Shown in pieces: positions 1-6,072 of a DNA stretch of 6,072 nucleotides. Source of the DNA: Dethiobacter sp. Lineage in GTDB: Bacteria; Bacillota_D; Dethiobacteria; Dethiobacterales; Dethiobacteraceae. The stretch is taken from positions 1-6,072 of the forward strand of contig JAGXSQ010000166.1 in NCBI GenBank assembly GCA_018333395.1. The letters are read 5' to 3'. The translations under genes and the position numbers were made by a program. Under the pieces are notes generated by a model, which saw only the letters and a program-made list of their open reading frames with translations, was not told the DNA's origin and made no database searches. Position 1 is the stretch's first letter. Each line of letters begins with the position of its first letter.

Positions 1-1
1 G

Positions 2-1366
2 GATATTTACAAGCTGATTGTGGATCAACTTGACGGTGTGGTAATTACAGATAAGGACGGCCGCTATGTTTATGTAAATGAGAGCTGGAAAAAGTATATG
101 AATATGAGTTTGGACGATGTGAAAGGGAAATTCGTTAAGGATGTGATGCCTTTTACTAAGATTGGGGATGCATTAAAAACCGGGAAGAGGTTTTTCGGCA
201 ATCCTACGCCAGTCAGGGGCGAGGATAATGTGAAGGCGTTTAGCAATTATATACCGATTTATCGCAAGGACGAGATTGTGGCTGGGTTTATCCATGTGAT
301 TATCAATAATATTGAGATGGCCATGAACTTTTCGGACATTGTCAACAAAATGGCCAACGAGATTGACCTTTACAAGAAGGAACTGAAAAAAATGCGCGGT
401 GCTAAGTACTCTTTGGATAATATTATTGGGGAAAGCACCATGATACAAAAAATGAAGGAACAGATCCGGAAGGCGGCCAGATCTCTGTCAACTGTGCTTA
501 TTGAGGGGGAGACCGGGAGCGGGAAAGAGCTGGTAGTCCATGCTATTCATGATTTAAGTACGAGGTCTGCAAATCCTTTGATCAAGATAAACTGCGCGGC
601 GATTCCACCGGAGTTACTGGAAGCAGAGTTTTTTGGTTACGAAGAAGGTGCTTTTACCGGGGCGAAGAGGGGCGGAAGCAAGGGGAAGCTGGAATATGCG
701 CAGGGAGGCAGCTTTTTCCTGGACGAAATCAACCAGCTGTCGATGCCTTTGCAGCCGAAGCTTCTTAGGGTGTTGCAGGAGAAAGAGATTGAAAAGGTCG
801 GAGGCTGTAAAAGCATACCACTGGATGTCCGCTTTATTGTGGCGACTAATGTGCCTCTCGAGAAACTGGTGAAGGAGAACAAGTTCAGGAGCGATCTATA
901 TTATCGGTTGAATGTAATTAATATTATGATTCCGCCTTTACGGGAACGAAAGGAGGATATTCCCAATATTGTAGACAATCTGATCTACAGGCTGAATTTT
1001 CAGCTGGGCATGAGTGTGGAAGGGGTAACGGAAGAGGTTGTATCGAGGCTACAGGAGTATAGCTGGCCGGGGAATATCAGGGAGCTGCAGAATGTGGTGG
1101 AAAGAGCTATGAATATGGGGTTCAGCGGTGTGCTAGGGTGGGTATATTTCAAGGATTACTTTGATCACAAGGGTTTGAGCAGACGAGGGAGGAAAGTAAT
1201 GAACTGTTTCGTCATCAAAGAAATGAAAAAGGCTTTTGAAAAAGAAATTATTATCGAGGCGCTAAAGAGCAGCGGGTTTAACAAAACTCAGGCGGCGAAG
1301 CTGCTGGGAATTTCGCGGACACTACTATACAGAAAGCTTAGGGATTACGCGATTGTGGAGTGTTAA
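2..1366 (+). CDS. Sigma-54-dependent transcriptional activator, PAS-AAA+-Fis architecture (5' partial)
   Basis: Bacterial enhancer-binding protein that uses ATP hydrolysis to remodel sigma-54 RNA polymerase. The frame is open to the left edge; the first available start is a GTG at 20, but the in-frame residues before it (DIYKLI) fit a PAS domain, so the true start probably lies outside the window. Counting from the GTG: PAS domain about 1-95 (DGVVITDKDGRYVYVN near the start), a helical linker about 96-130, then the AAA+ domain with Walker A GETGSGKE at 163-170, the sigma-54-contacting GAFTGA loop at 210-215, Walker B FFLDE at 232-236, the FRSDLYYRL arginine-finger region at 289-297 and WPGNIREL at 349-356. 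A Fis-type helix-turn-helix lies at about 421-443 (NKTQAAKLLGISRTLLYRKL). All motifs needed for sigma-54 activation are intact. No receiver domain is visible, so control is probably by a ligand or redox signal at the PAS domain. It most likely activates the promoter just downstream. Confidence 0.95.
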   Translation, partial: DIYKLIVDQLDGVVITDKDGRYVYVNESWKKYMNMSLDDVKGKFVKDVMPFTKIGDALKTGKRFFGNPTPVRGEDNVKAFSNYIPIYRKDEIVAGFIHVIINNIEMAMNFSDIVNKMANEIDLYKKELKKMRGAKYSLDNIIGESTMIQKMKEQIRKAARSLSTVLIEGETGSGKELVVHAIHDLSTRSANPLIKINCAAIPPELLEAEFFGYEEGAFTGAKRGGSKGKLEYAQGGSFFLDEINQLSMPLQPKLLRVLQEKEIEKVGGCKSIPLDVRFIVATNVPLEKLVKENKFRSDLYYRLNVINIMIPPLRERKEDIPNIVDNLIYRLNFQLGMSVEGVTEEVVSRLQEYSWPGNIRELQNVVERAMNMGFSGVLGWVYFKDYFDHKGLSRRGRKVMNCFVIKEMKKAFEKEIIIEALKSSGFNKTQAAKLLGISRTLLYRKLRDYAIVEC

Positions 1367-1395
1367 CAAATGTGCACGCACATAAAAGTTTACAC
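1360..1395. promoter_or_regulatory. Nested dyad, candidate upstream activator site
   Basis: An inner inverted repeat ATGTGC-AC-GCACAT (1370-1383) is flanked by an outer one, GTGTTAAC (1360-1367) against GTTTACAC (1388-1395), with one mismatch. The outer centre is offset by one base from the inner centre. The site overlaps the activator stop codon and lies about 190 bp upstream of the predicted start of the sigma-54 transcript, within the usual range for enhancer-binding protein sites. Binding by the adjacent activator is inference. Confidence 0.45.
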
Positions 1396-1451
1396 TATTC
1401 TAGGATGTTGAGTATTATTTAGTAGTAGTTGGTGGTTGAAACACAGTAAGT

Positions 1452-1474
1452 GCAAACATAAGTATACAATTTGC
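1452..1474. repeat. Inverted repeat GCAAA-N13-TTTGC
   Basis: Five-base perfect arms (1452-1456 and 1470-1474) separated by 13 bases; a GTATAC palindrome sits inside at 1462-1467 but is not concentric. The centre is about 105 bp upstream of the predicted sigma-54 transcript start, so it could be a second activator site. Arms this short can occur by chance in AT-rich DNA. Confidence 0.25.
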
Positions 1475-1503
1475 GAAATGATTCAGAAAGGGCGAATAGT
1501 TTG

Positions 1504-1530
1504 AAGGCGCGATAAACAATGCGCTTTTTT
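1504..1530 (+). terminator. Short intrinsic terminator after the activator gene
   Basis: AAGGCGC (1504-1510) can pair with GCGCTTT (1521-1527) across a 10-base loop: four G-C pairs, one G-T and two A-T. A T-run follows directly (1525-1530, then ATTTT). It ends 13 bases before the -24 element, so it would separate activator transcription from the sigma-54 operon. The stem is short and may be leaky. Confidence 0.5.
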
Positions 1531-1542
1531 ATTTTGGAATTA

Positions 1543-1558
1543 TGGCATGTTATTTGCA
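1543..1558 (+). promoter_or_regulatory. Sigma-54 (-24/-12) promoter
   Basis: TGGCATG-N4-TTGCA matches the consensus TGGCACG-N4-TTGCW at every defined position except one (T for C at the sixth base), with exact GG-to-GC spacing. Transcription would start near 1569, giving a leader of about 28 bases before the first hydrolase gene. The complete sigma-54 activator immediately upstream supports the call independently. Confidence 0.88.
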
Positions 1559-1596
1559 ACATAAATCACTAAAAATGAACTGTATGAAGGTGAAAT

Positions 1597-2410
1597 ATGA
1601 TGGCATGGAAGATTATACCTTTGATGTTTGGCTGGATTGAGGTGCCGAAGCATTTGCTGACTACGGGGCTGGATGCTGAGTTAATGATCAAGTTTCTTTA
1701 CTTGGGGTTTTATCTGACCAACGGGAAGGACAGGGTTTTAATTGATAACGGCATCAATTGCCGATATATCGTAAATGGAAAGGCTTGGGCAGGGATGTAT
1801 GCAGAAGGAGGAGAGCACTTAATCTTTAATGCGTTTAAGCGAATCAACGTATCGCTAAATGATATTGATACGGTGATCTACACGCATTTGCATAATGATC
1901 ATGTTGGGAATTGCCACCTTTTTTCCTAAAGCCAGGCATGTTTTTCAGTATGATGAATGGATTGAGCTGTTGGACCCGCTGCCGTCCATGAGGATACGGG
2001 GGGATTATGACCAGTCGGTGATTGAAGTTTTAAGGAATATGCGATGTGAGCGGGTTGTGGGTGATGTTGAGTATATGCGGGGGCTCTATTTGATGCTCAC
2101 ACCCGGACATACAGCGGGCAGTCAGTGTATCGTTGTGGAGGCGGAATACGGAGCAAAATATCTAATTGCGGGGGATACGGTACATATCAGGCATATTGCC
2201 TACGGCTATCTGGAGGAGATGGAGTTGATGGACGGGGCGGTAATCAAGGTTACACCGGCTCCGAAGGAATGGTGTGAAATTGCACATTCGAGCCTGGTAT
2301 ACGACCATTATGCCTGGTACAGATCTGTTTATAAAATCCGGAGTATGTTTAAAGACCCGCAATATGTGCTGACCGGTCATGGTCCGTACCTAGTAAACAA
2401 AGAATTTTAA
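1597..2410 (+). pseudogene. Metallo-beta-lactamase-fold hydrolase, AHL-lactonase-like, frameshifted
   Basis: Zinc hydrolase of the MBL superfamily, most like the N-acyl-homoserine lactonase branch. The first frame (1597-1929) ends just after the THLHNDHVGN motif (H97, H99, D101, H102). The rest continues in the next frame to 2410: TPGHTAGS (H171), AGDTVH (D193) and LTGHGP (H261), numbered on the joined protein. The frames join at T6 (1919-1924): dropping one T turns the terminal FS-stop into FPKARHVF and restores one protein of about 270 residues, normal for the family, with all metal ligands. The +3 position after the bridging Asp is His, where AiiA-type lactonases have Tyr, so the substrate may not be an acyl-homoserine lactone. 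Two adjacent ATGs (1597, 1600) follow GAAGGTGA; the second has the better spacing. First gene after the sigma-54 promoter. The shift may be a real lesion, a sequencing error or recoding; the sequence alone cannot decide. Confidence 0.85.
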
Positions 2411-2428
2411 CCCGAGAGGAGTAAAAGC

Positions 2429-3184
2429 ATGGTCAGAATTGTAGATTTAGCCATATTAACGGATCCGGAGGTATGTGAGCCGGAAAAAGTTGAATTTAAG
2501 AGGATCTATCACAGGGAGGGTGCGGAACAGGCTGCGATGTTTTTTAACCTGAACGTGGATGATTTTCCGGACGGACTCTTGTGGGCGAACGGATCAGTAA
2601 ATCTTGGGGAACATACCGGAACCCATTTGGATGCACCGATTCATTATGCACCTACTGCGGAAGGGAAACCGGCTAGGGCTATTGATGAGATTCCCCTTGA
2701 GTGGTGCTACGGAAATGGGGTGGTTCTGGACTATCATGAAAAGGAACCTGGTTATTCGATTACTGAGGAAGATATTAAAAATGAATTGGAGCGCATTAAT
2801 TACACGCTGAAACCGGGAGATATTGTGCTGATCCGGACTGATGCGGACAAGCATCTCTATGATGAAAAATATTTTTACATTCACCCGGGGATGTCGGCTG
2901 CCGCCACCAGGTACCTGTGCGGCCAAGGCATCAGGGTGATGGGGATAGATGCTTGGGGCTGGGATGTCCCATTTTACAAGGCGGTAGAAAAGTACAGGGA
3001 AACTGGGGACAAATCGGTGATTTGGGAGGGGCACCTGGTTGGCAAAGAATATGAGTATTGCCATATTGAAAAACTGGCCAATCTGCGCGAGTTGCCCCCG
3101 TATGGATTTAAAGTGGCGGTGTTTCCGGTGAAGCTTAAAGGAGGAACGGCCGGCTGGTGTAGGCCAGTGGCCATTTTTGAATAA
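2429..3184 (+). CDS. Cyclase family protein (kynurenine formamidase / isatin hydrolase-like metal hydrolase)
   Basis: Cytoplasmic metal-dependent hydrolase of the cyclase family (Pfam PF04199), whose characterised members hydrolyse amide or lactam bonds, such as N-formylkynurenine and isatin. The 251-residue length is typical. The diagnostic metal motif HTGTHLDAPIH is at 62-72 (H62, H66, D68, H72). Further family features are the IHPGMS segment at about 151-156 and the C-terminal pattern HIEKLANLRELP (212-223) followed by VFPVKLKGGTAGWCRPVAIF (231-250). The start is set by AGGAG (2417-2421), seven bases before the ATG. It begins 18 bases after the hydrolase stop and ends 15 bases before the next gene, so it is almost certainly cotranscribed. 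The name cyclase is historical. Substrate unknown; context suggests opening of a cyclic or amide intermediate before the BKACE step. No defect seen. Confidence 0.9.
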   Translation: MVRIVDLAILTDPEVCEPEKVEFKRIYHREGAEQAAMFFNLNVDDFPDGLLWANGSVNLGEHTGTHLDAPIHYAPTAEGKPARAIDEIPLEWCYGNGVVLDYHEKEPGYSITEEDIKNELERINYTLKPGDIVLIRTDADKHLYDEKYFYIHPGMSAAATRYLCGQGIRVMGIDAWGWDVPFYKAVEKYRETGDKSVIWEGHLVGKEYEYCHIEKLANLRELPPYGFKVAVFPVKLKGGTAGWCRPVAIFE

Positions 3185-3199
3185 AGGGGAGGAAAGTTT

Positions 3200-4042
3200 A
3201 TGGAAAAAATGATCATTTCTGCTGCTTTGACGGGAGCATGGCCCACAAAACAACACAATCCGAATATACCCATGACCCCGGAGGAGATTGCAGAGGATGC
3301 CTACCGGTGCTGGAATGCGGGTGCCTCGGTCGTCCACCTACACATGAGGGATGAATACGGTGCCGGAACGATGGATAAAGAGCGATTTTCTCAGACGACA
3401 TCTCTGATCAGGGAAAAATGCAATCTAATTCTTAACCTGACCACATCGGGCGAACTGGGAGCCTCTGACGAAAGAAGGTATGAACACCTGATAGAGATTA
3501 AGCCGGAACTGGCCTCTTATGATTGCGGTTCCATGAACTGGATGCATATCGGGGTCTTTTTGAACACGCCGCAGTTTTTGGAGAAGCTTGGCCAGGTCAT
3601 GATTGAAAACGATATTAAGCCCGAGATTGAATGTTTTGACACAGGGATGGTGTACAACGCTCTTTACTACATCCAGAAAGGATACATCTTGAAGCCCCCT
3701 TACTTTCAGCTTTGTCTGGGTGCACCCGGTGGCACGGTTGCAGAGATTGAAAACCTGGTTTTCATGAAAAATCTACTGCCTAAGAACGCAAAATGGTCGG
3801 CATTTGGCATTGGTTCCACGCATATGCCGATCCTTTACACCACCATCGCCTTGGGTGGCCATGTGCGGGTGGGGATGGAAGATAACATTTATTACTCAAA
3901 GGGTGTGCTGGCGGAGTCAAATGCCCAGCTTGTGGAGAGGGCGGCGCGAGCCGGCAGGGAGTTCGGGCGGGAGATTGCCACTCCCAATGAGGCGAGAAAG
4001 ATACTGGGACTAGAGCAGAAGGAAACAAATGGTGTCATATAA
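3200..4042 (+). CDS. BKACE family beta-keto acid cleavage enzyme (3-keto-5-aminohexanoate cleavage enzyme family)
   Basis: Zinc TIM-barrel enzyme of the BKACE family (Pfam PF05853, formerly DUF849). Members condense a beta-keto acid with acetyl-CoA and split the product to acetoacetate plus the acyl-CoA. The 280-residue length is standard. Zinc ligands are visible as VVHLHMRD (H46, H48) and E227 in RVGMEDN; R223 and D228 of the same motif match the catalytic Arg and Asp of the lysine-fermentation enzyme Kce, whose numbering is offset by only three. NLTTSG (79-84), S106 and the PEIECFDTGM segment (141-150) also match the active-site region. GGAGG within GGGGAGGA (3186-3193) precedes the ATG. 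Family members act on many substrates (amino-hexanoate, dehydrocarnitine, oxoadipate and others), so family alone does not fix the substrate. No kdd, kal or lysine aminomutase genes are visible here, so a lysine-fermentation role is not supported within the window. Confidence 0.93.
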   Translation: MEKMIISAALTGAWPTKQHNPNIPMTPEEIAEDAYRCWNAGASVVHLHMRDEYGAGTMDKERFSQTTSLIREKCNLILNLTTSGELGASDERRYEHLIEIKPELASYDCGSMNWMHIGVFLNTPQFLEKLGQVMIENDIKPEIECFDTGMVYNALYYIQKGYILKPPYFQLCLGAPGGTVAEIENLVFMKNLLPKNAKWSAFGIGSTHMPILYTTIALGGHVRVGMEDNIYYSKGVLAESNAQLVERAARAGREFGREIATPNEARKILGLEQKETNGVI

Positions 4043-4048
4043 AAACAC

Positions 4049-4056
4049 AGGAGGTG
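4049..4056 (+). promoter_or_regulatory. Orphan ribosome-binding-like site AGGAGGTG
   Basis: A near-perfect anti-16S complement lies seven bases after the BKACE stop, but no ATG, GTG or TTG follows at usable spacing; the next codons in any frame soon meet stops. It may be a remnant of a lost gene start, a ribosome standby site, or chance. Confidence 0.3.
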
Positions 4057-4077
4057 TAGGCCATAGAATAAGGCGGT

Positions 4078-4107
4078 CAACATTACGGCTCATGGGTAAC
4101 AACATTA
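4078..4107. repeat. Direct repeat CAACATTA, 22-bp period
   Basis: CAACATTA occurs at 4078-4085 and 4100-4107, both preceded nearby by GGT. The 22-base spacing is about two helical turns, placing both copies on one DNA face just upstream of the symporter ribosome binding site. It could be an operator; no convincing sigma-70 promoter is visible in this gap. A partial match, CAACATAA, overlaps the -12 region at 1557-1564. Confidence 0.3.
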
Positions 4108-4126
4108 TTTAAAGGGAGGTAAAACA

Positions 4127-6072
4127 ATGTCTATCAGTGTTGTATTTTTAATCATAACTGCAGTCTTCGGAGCCCTATTGATCGCAGCCGGATGGGTCAC
4201 CAGGAAATGGATTCAGGACTCTTCGGACTTCATCTTGGCGGGACGAGAAATCAGCCTGGCTCTGAATATCTTCGGTGTTGCAGCCATCGGCTTTGCCGGT
4301 ACCAGTATCGCCTTAAGTCCGGCATTTGCAATTCTTTATGGTTTTTGGGGATCATTCTTAGTGCTTGGAGTTATTTTTTCCATTGGCGGACTGAGCTGTT
4401 ACGGTCTCTTTTTTACCAAGTTTGTGCGCAGATGCGGTGCGCAAACGCTGCCGGAATGGCTGGAGCTTCGCTACAACAGTAAGGTCAGGTTTGTGATCAC
4501 CATCGGGACCATTTTAGGGCTCACCGGGATCATGGCCAACAACGTGGTTTCCATGACCGGTGTGGTTGCCGGGTTTACGGGATGGCCCATGTTTGCCACC
4601 ATATCCGTGATCTTTTTCGTGTTCCTGCTCTTCTCCTACCTGGGAGGTTTCTGGGCGATCACTTTTACAGACTTCCTGCAGCTAGTGGTGGGGCTTATTG
4701 CAGTTCCGTTGATTGTCTTCTCGTTTTTCAACTATTACGGGGACTTCAGCTGGCTTCAGGCCAGCTGGCCAAGCCAGGCCGGGTTTATGGCAACGGGACT
4801 GACGGGAATGTCACTGCCTGTTTTCAGCCTGAGACACCCCAGCTTGCTGACCTCTGTCTTCCTGTTTGCCGCTTTCCTGGTCTGGGGCAACAATTACTAC
4901 TGGCTGAGGGCGGCAACCTGCAGAAGTGAGAGAGCAGCAAAGCTGTCCTACTTCTGGGGGGGAGTTTTACTCTGTATCGTGTTCTATATTCCCCTGACAC
5001 TGATTGGTTCCTTTGTAGGAGCGGCCAATCCGGATCTTTTTGCGCCAGTAGGTACGGTTCCGGCCGTAGCCGCATATGGTGTGTTTTTAAAAGAACTGCC
5101 TGTGTTCATCGCGGCGTATCTGCTGTTGGCATCCATGGCGGCAGGTGTATCCACGTCAACCACCGCGCATATCGGTGCCAGCTCAGTGGCGGTGCGCGAT
5201 ATTTACCAGAAGTACATCCGCCCGCAGGCCAAACCTCATGAACTGGTTATGCCGTCCAAAATTATTCTTTTGATCTTGGGTGTTTTAGTCTGGCTCCTCT
5301 GCTTTTTCCCCGGCGGGCCAATCTATCTTTTTGCCTTCGCTACTTCCTGGCTTGGCCCCCCGTCACTTTTGGTTCTTCTCGGTATTATCTGGAGACGATT
5401 TACTGCTCCGGCCGCCCTGTGGTCGGCTATTATCAGTATGGCAACTATGTTTATCTTAACGCTACTTGAACTAATGAAAGTATTTGTCATTTCCCAGTAT
5501 GCGCATGTAGGAATTGCCGGTTTTATAGCGGCAATCATCCCAGCGGTCATCATTACCTATGTCACGAAGCCTAAATACTATGGTAACCCAACTTGGGAAA
5601 GAGTCCCCAGTGATACCAACAGGGAAGCCATTACCTTACAGAAAGAAGAAATCGAAGTCCTGATACTTATTCAATCGGGATACGAAACCACTTCCGAACT
5701 GCTGGATGTCTTAGGACTGGATGCAGGTGCCTTGGCCCCGTATATTGAGAGGCTGGACCGCGGTGGGTATATCATCCGTCAGTCTATGACCGGCTCGGGG
5801 TTCTATACCTTTAATATCAGTGCACGCGGCTATGCCGCTCTGCCTGAGTTAAGTGCAGAAGAAAAGAGCCTGTTTGAAGACAACCTGTCCCTGGATAGTC
5901 TGAGGATTATGCGGGTTAGTGCTAAAGATGCTGCACTTTTGCCACAGATAATCGGTAGTGGAGAATACACTTCCCTGAAAATCTCAGCCATCCTTTCCAA
6001 GCTGATTCGCAACGGTTACCTAAAAGAAGGTGGTTTCTTTAAGCGCACCGTAACTTTGACTGATACCGGCAA
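4127..6072 (+). CDS. Sodium:solute symporter (SSS family) with C-terminal tandem winged-helix extension (3' partial)
   Basis: Inner-membrane Na+-coupled transporter of the SSS/SLC5 family. The frame is open without a stop from the ATG to the window edge (648 codons visible). GGGAGGT (4114-4120), six bases upstream, sets the start. Family landmarks: AGREISLALN (38-47), GFAGTSIALSPAF near 55-67, LPEWLELRYNSKVR (108-121), AITFTDFLQLVVG (177-189), NNYYWLRAATCRSERAAKLS (255-274), and MAAGVSTSTTAHIGASSVAVRDIY (from 337), where S342/T343 align with the Ser-Thr pair of the PutP/vSGLT Na2 site. About 13 hydrophobic segments lie between 1 and 480, normal for the family. The protein then continues in a polar tail (481 onward) with two winged-helix-like units at about 503-575 and 588 to the edge, unusual for this family. 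It starts 84 bases after the BKACE gene. The cargo is probably an organic acid or amino-acid-like substrate of this pathway (inference). Confidence 0.92.
   Translation, partial: MSISVVFLIITAVFGALLIAAGWVTRKWIQDSSDFILAGREISLALNIFGVAAIGFAGTSIALSPAFAILYGFWGSFLVLGVIFSIGGLSCYGLFFTKFVRRCGAQTLPEWLELRYNSKVRFVITIGTILGLTGIMANNVVSMTGVVAGFTGWPMFATISVIFFVFLLFSYLGGFWAITFTDFLQLVVGLIAVPLIVFSFFNYYGDFSWLQASWPSQAGFMATGLTGMSLPVFSLRHPSLLTSVFLFAAFLVWGNNYYWLRAATCRSERAAKLSYFWGGVLLCIVFYIPLTLIGSFVGAANPDLFAPVGTVPAVAAYGVFLKELPVFIAAYLLLASMAAGVSTSTTAHIGASSVAVRDIYQKYIRPQAKPHELVMPSKIILLILGVLVWLLCFFPGGPIYLFAFATSWLGPPSLLVLLGIIWRRFTAPAALWSAIISMATMFILTLLELMKVFVISQYAHVGIAGFIAAIIPAVIITYVTKPKYYGNPTWERVPSDTNREAITLQKEEIEVLILIQSGYETTSELLDVLGLDAGALAPYIERLDRGGYIIRQSMTGSGFYTFNISARGYAALPELSAEEKSLFEDNLSLDSLRIMRVSAKDAALLPQIIGSGEYTSLKISAILSKLIRNGYLKEGGFFKRTVTLTDTG
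5633..6072 (+). other. Tandem winged-helix-turn-helix domains at the symporter C-terminus
   Basis: Unit 1 (residues about 503-575): helix LQKEEIEVLILIQSG, helix TTSELLDVLG, recognition-like helix DAGALAPYIERLDRGGYI, then a beta wing RQSMTGSGFYTFNISARGYAAL. Unit 2 (from about 588): helices through KDAALLPQIIGSG, SLKISAILSKLIRNGYL, then a wing GGFFKRTVTLTDTG, ending in the LTxxG pattern common in MarR/PadR-like proteins. The shared plan of helix-helix-L..L...GY(I/L)-wing suggests internal duplication. No frameshift or stop separates the tail from the transporter. DNA binding is not shown; such folds also serve as protein-interaction modules. Confidence 0.65.

Noticed and set aside
1895..2410. 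A separate 171-residue protein starting at the ATG at 1895
   Set aside because: Its first ten residues are the wrong-frame reading of the conserved HNDHVGN region, there is no ribosome binding site, and it lacks the HxHxDH motif. It is the second half of the frameshifted hydrolase.
2594..3337. A 247-codon open frame on the minus strand
   Set aside because: It is antisense to the cyclase-family and BKACE genes, has no recognisable domain and is rich in Pro/Arg/His as expected for a shadow frame.
4092..4112. A six-codon open frame (MGNNII) as a leader peptide
   Set aside because: No ribosome binding site at usable spacing, no regulatory codon run and no attenuator hairpin after it.
4192..4929. 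Two plus-strand open frames (4192-4482 and 4582-4929) as small genes
   Set aside because: They are out of frame inside the symporter gene, whose own frame is open from 4127 to the edge and matches the SSS family throughout.
1..6072. CRISPR arrays, tRNA/rRNA genes, insertion sequences or prophage genes
   Set aside because: No regularly spaced repeats, transposase or integrase motifs, terminal inverted repeats or tRNA-like cloverleaf sequence were seen on either strand.

Overview
The window carries one co-directional (+ strand) catabolic locus: a sigma-54-type activator, a regulatory intergenic region with a recognisable -24/-12 promoter, then four genes that look like one operon. These encode a metallo-beta-lactamase-fold hydrolase (broken by a frameshift as given), a cyclase-family metal hydrolase, a BKACE-family beta-keto acid cleavage enzyme, and a sodium:solute symporter that runs off the right edge. 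Intermediate base composition, purine-rich GGAGG-type ribosome binding sites, a short U-tract terminator and a PAS-AAA-Fis activator of a catabolic operon suggest a Firmicute, perhaps an anaerobic clostridial or Peptococcaceae-like organism. That placement is inference; no marker gene is present.

Layout. 1-1366: activator, 5' end missing. 1367-1596: nested dyads that could be activator sites, a short terminator hairpin, a near-consensus sigma-54 promoter at 1543-1558, and a short leader. 1597-2410: lactonase-like MBL hydrolase, read in two frames that meet at a run of six T. 2429-3184: cyclase-family hydrolase. 3200-4042: BKACE enzyme. 4043-4126: an 84-base gap holding an orphan ribosome-binding-like site, an 8-bp direct repeat and the true ribosome binding site of the next gene. 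4127-6072: symporter, at least 648 residues, open at the window end.

How it may work together (inference): the PAS domain of the activator responds to a ligand or cell state, and the AAA+ domain drives sigma-54 polymerase at 1543-1558. The symporter imports an organic acid or cyclic compound, the two metal hydrolases open a lactone, amide or similar bond, and the BKACE enzyme condenses the resulting beta-keto acid with acetyl-CoA to give acetoacetate and a CoA ester. The substrate cannot be named from the sequence.

The most unusual item is the symporter. After a full set of transporter membrane segments it continues into a cytoplasmic tail of at least 145 residues that reads as two consecutive winged-helix (DNA-binding-type) domains. 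This is a candidate transporter-regulator fusion. The second point worth checking is whether the hydrolase frameshift is real.
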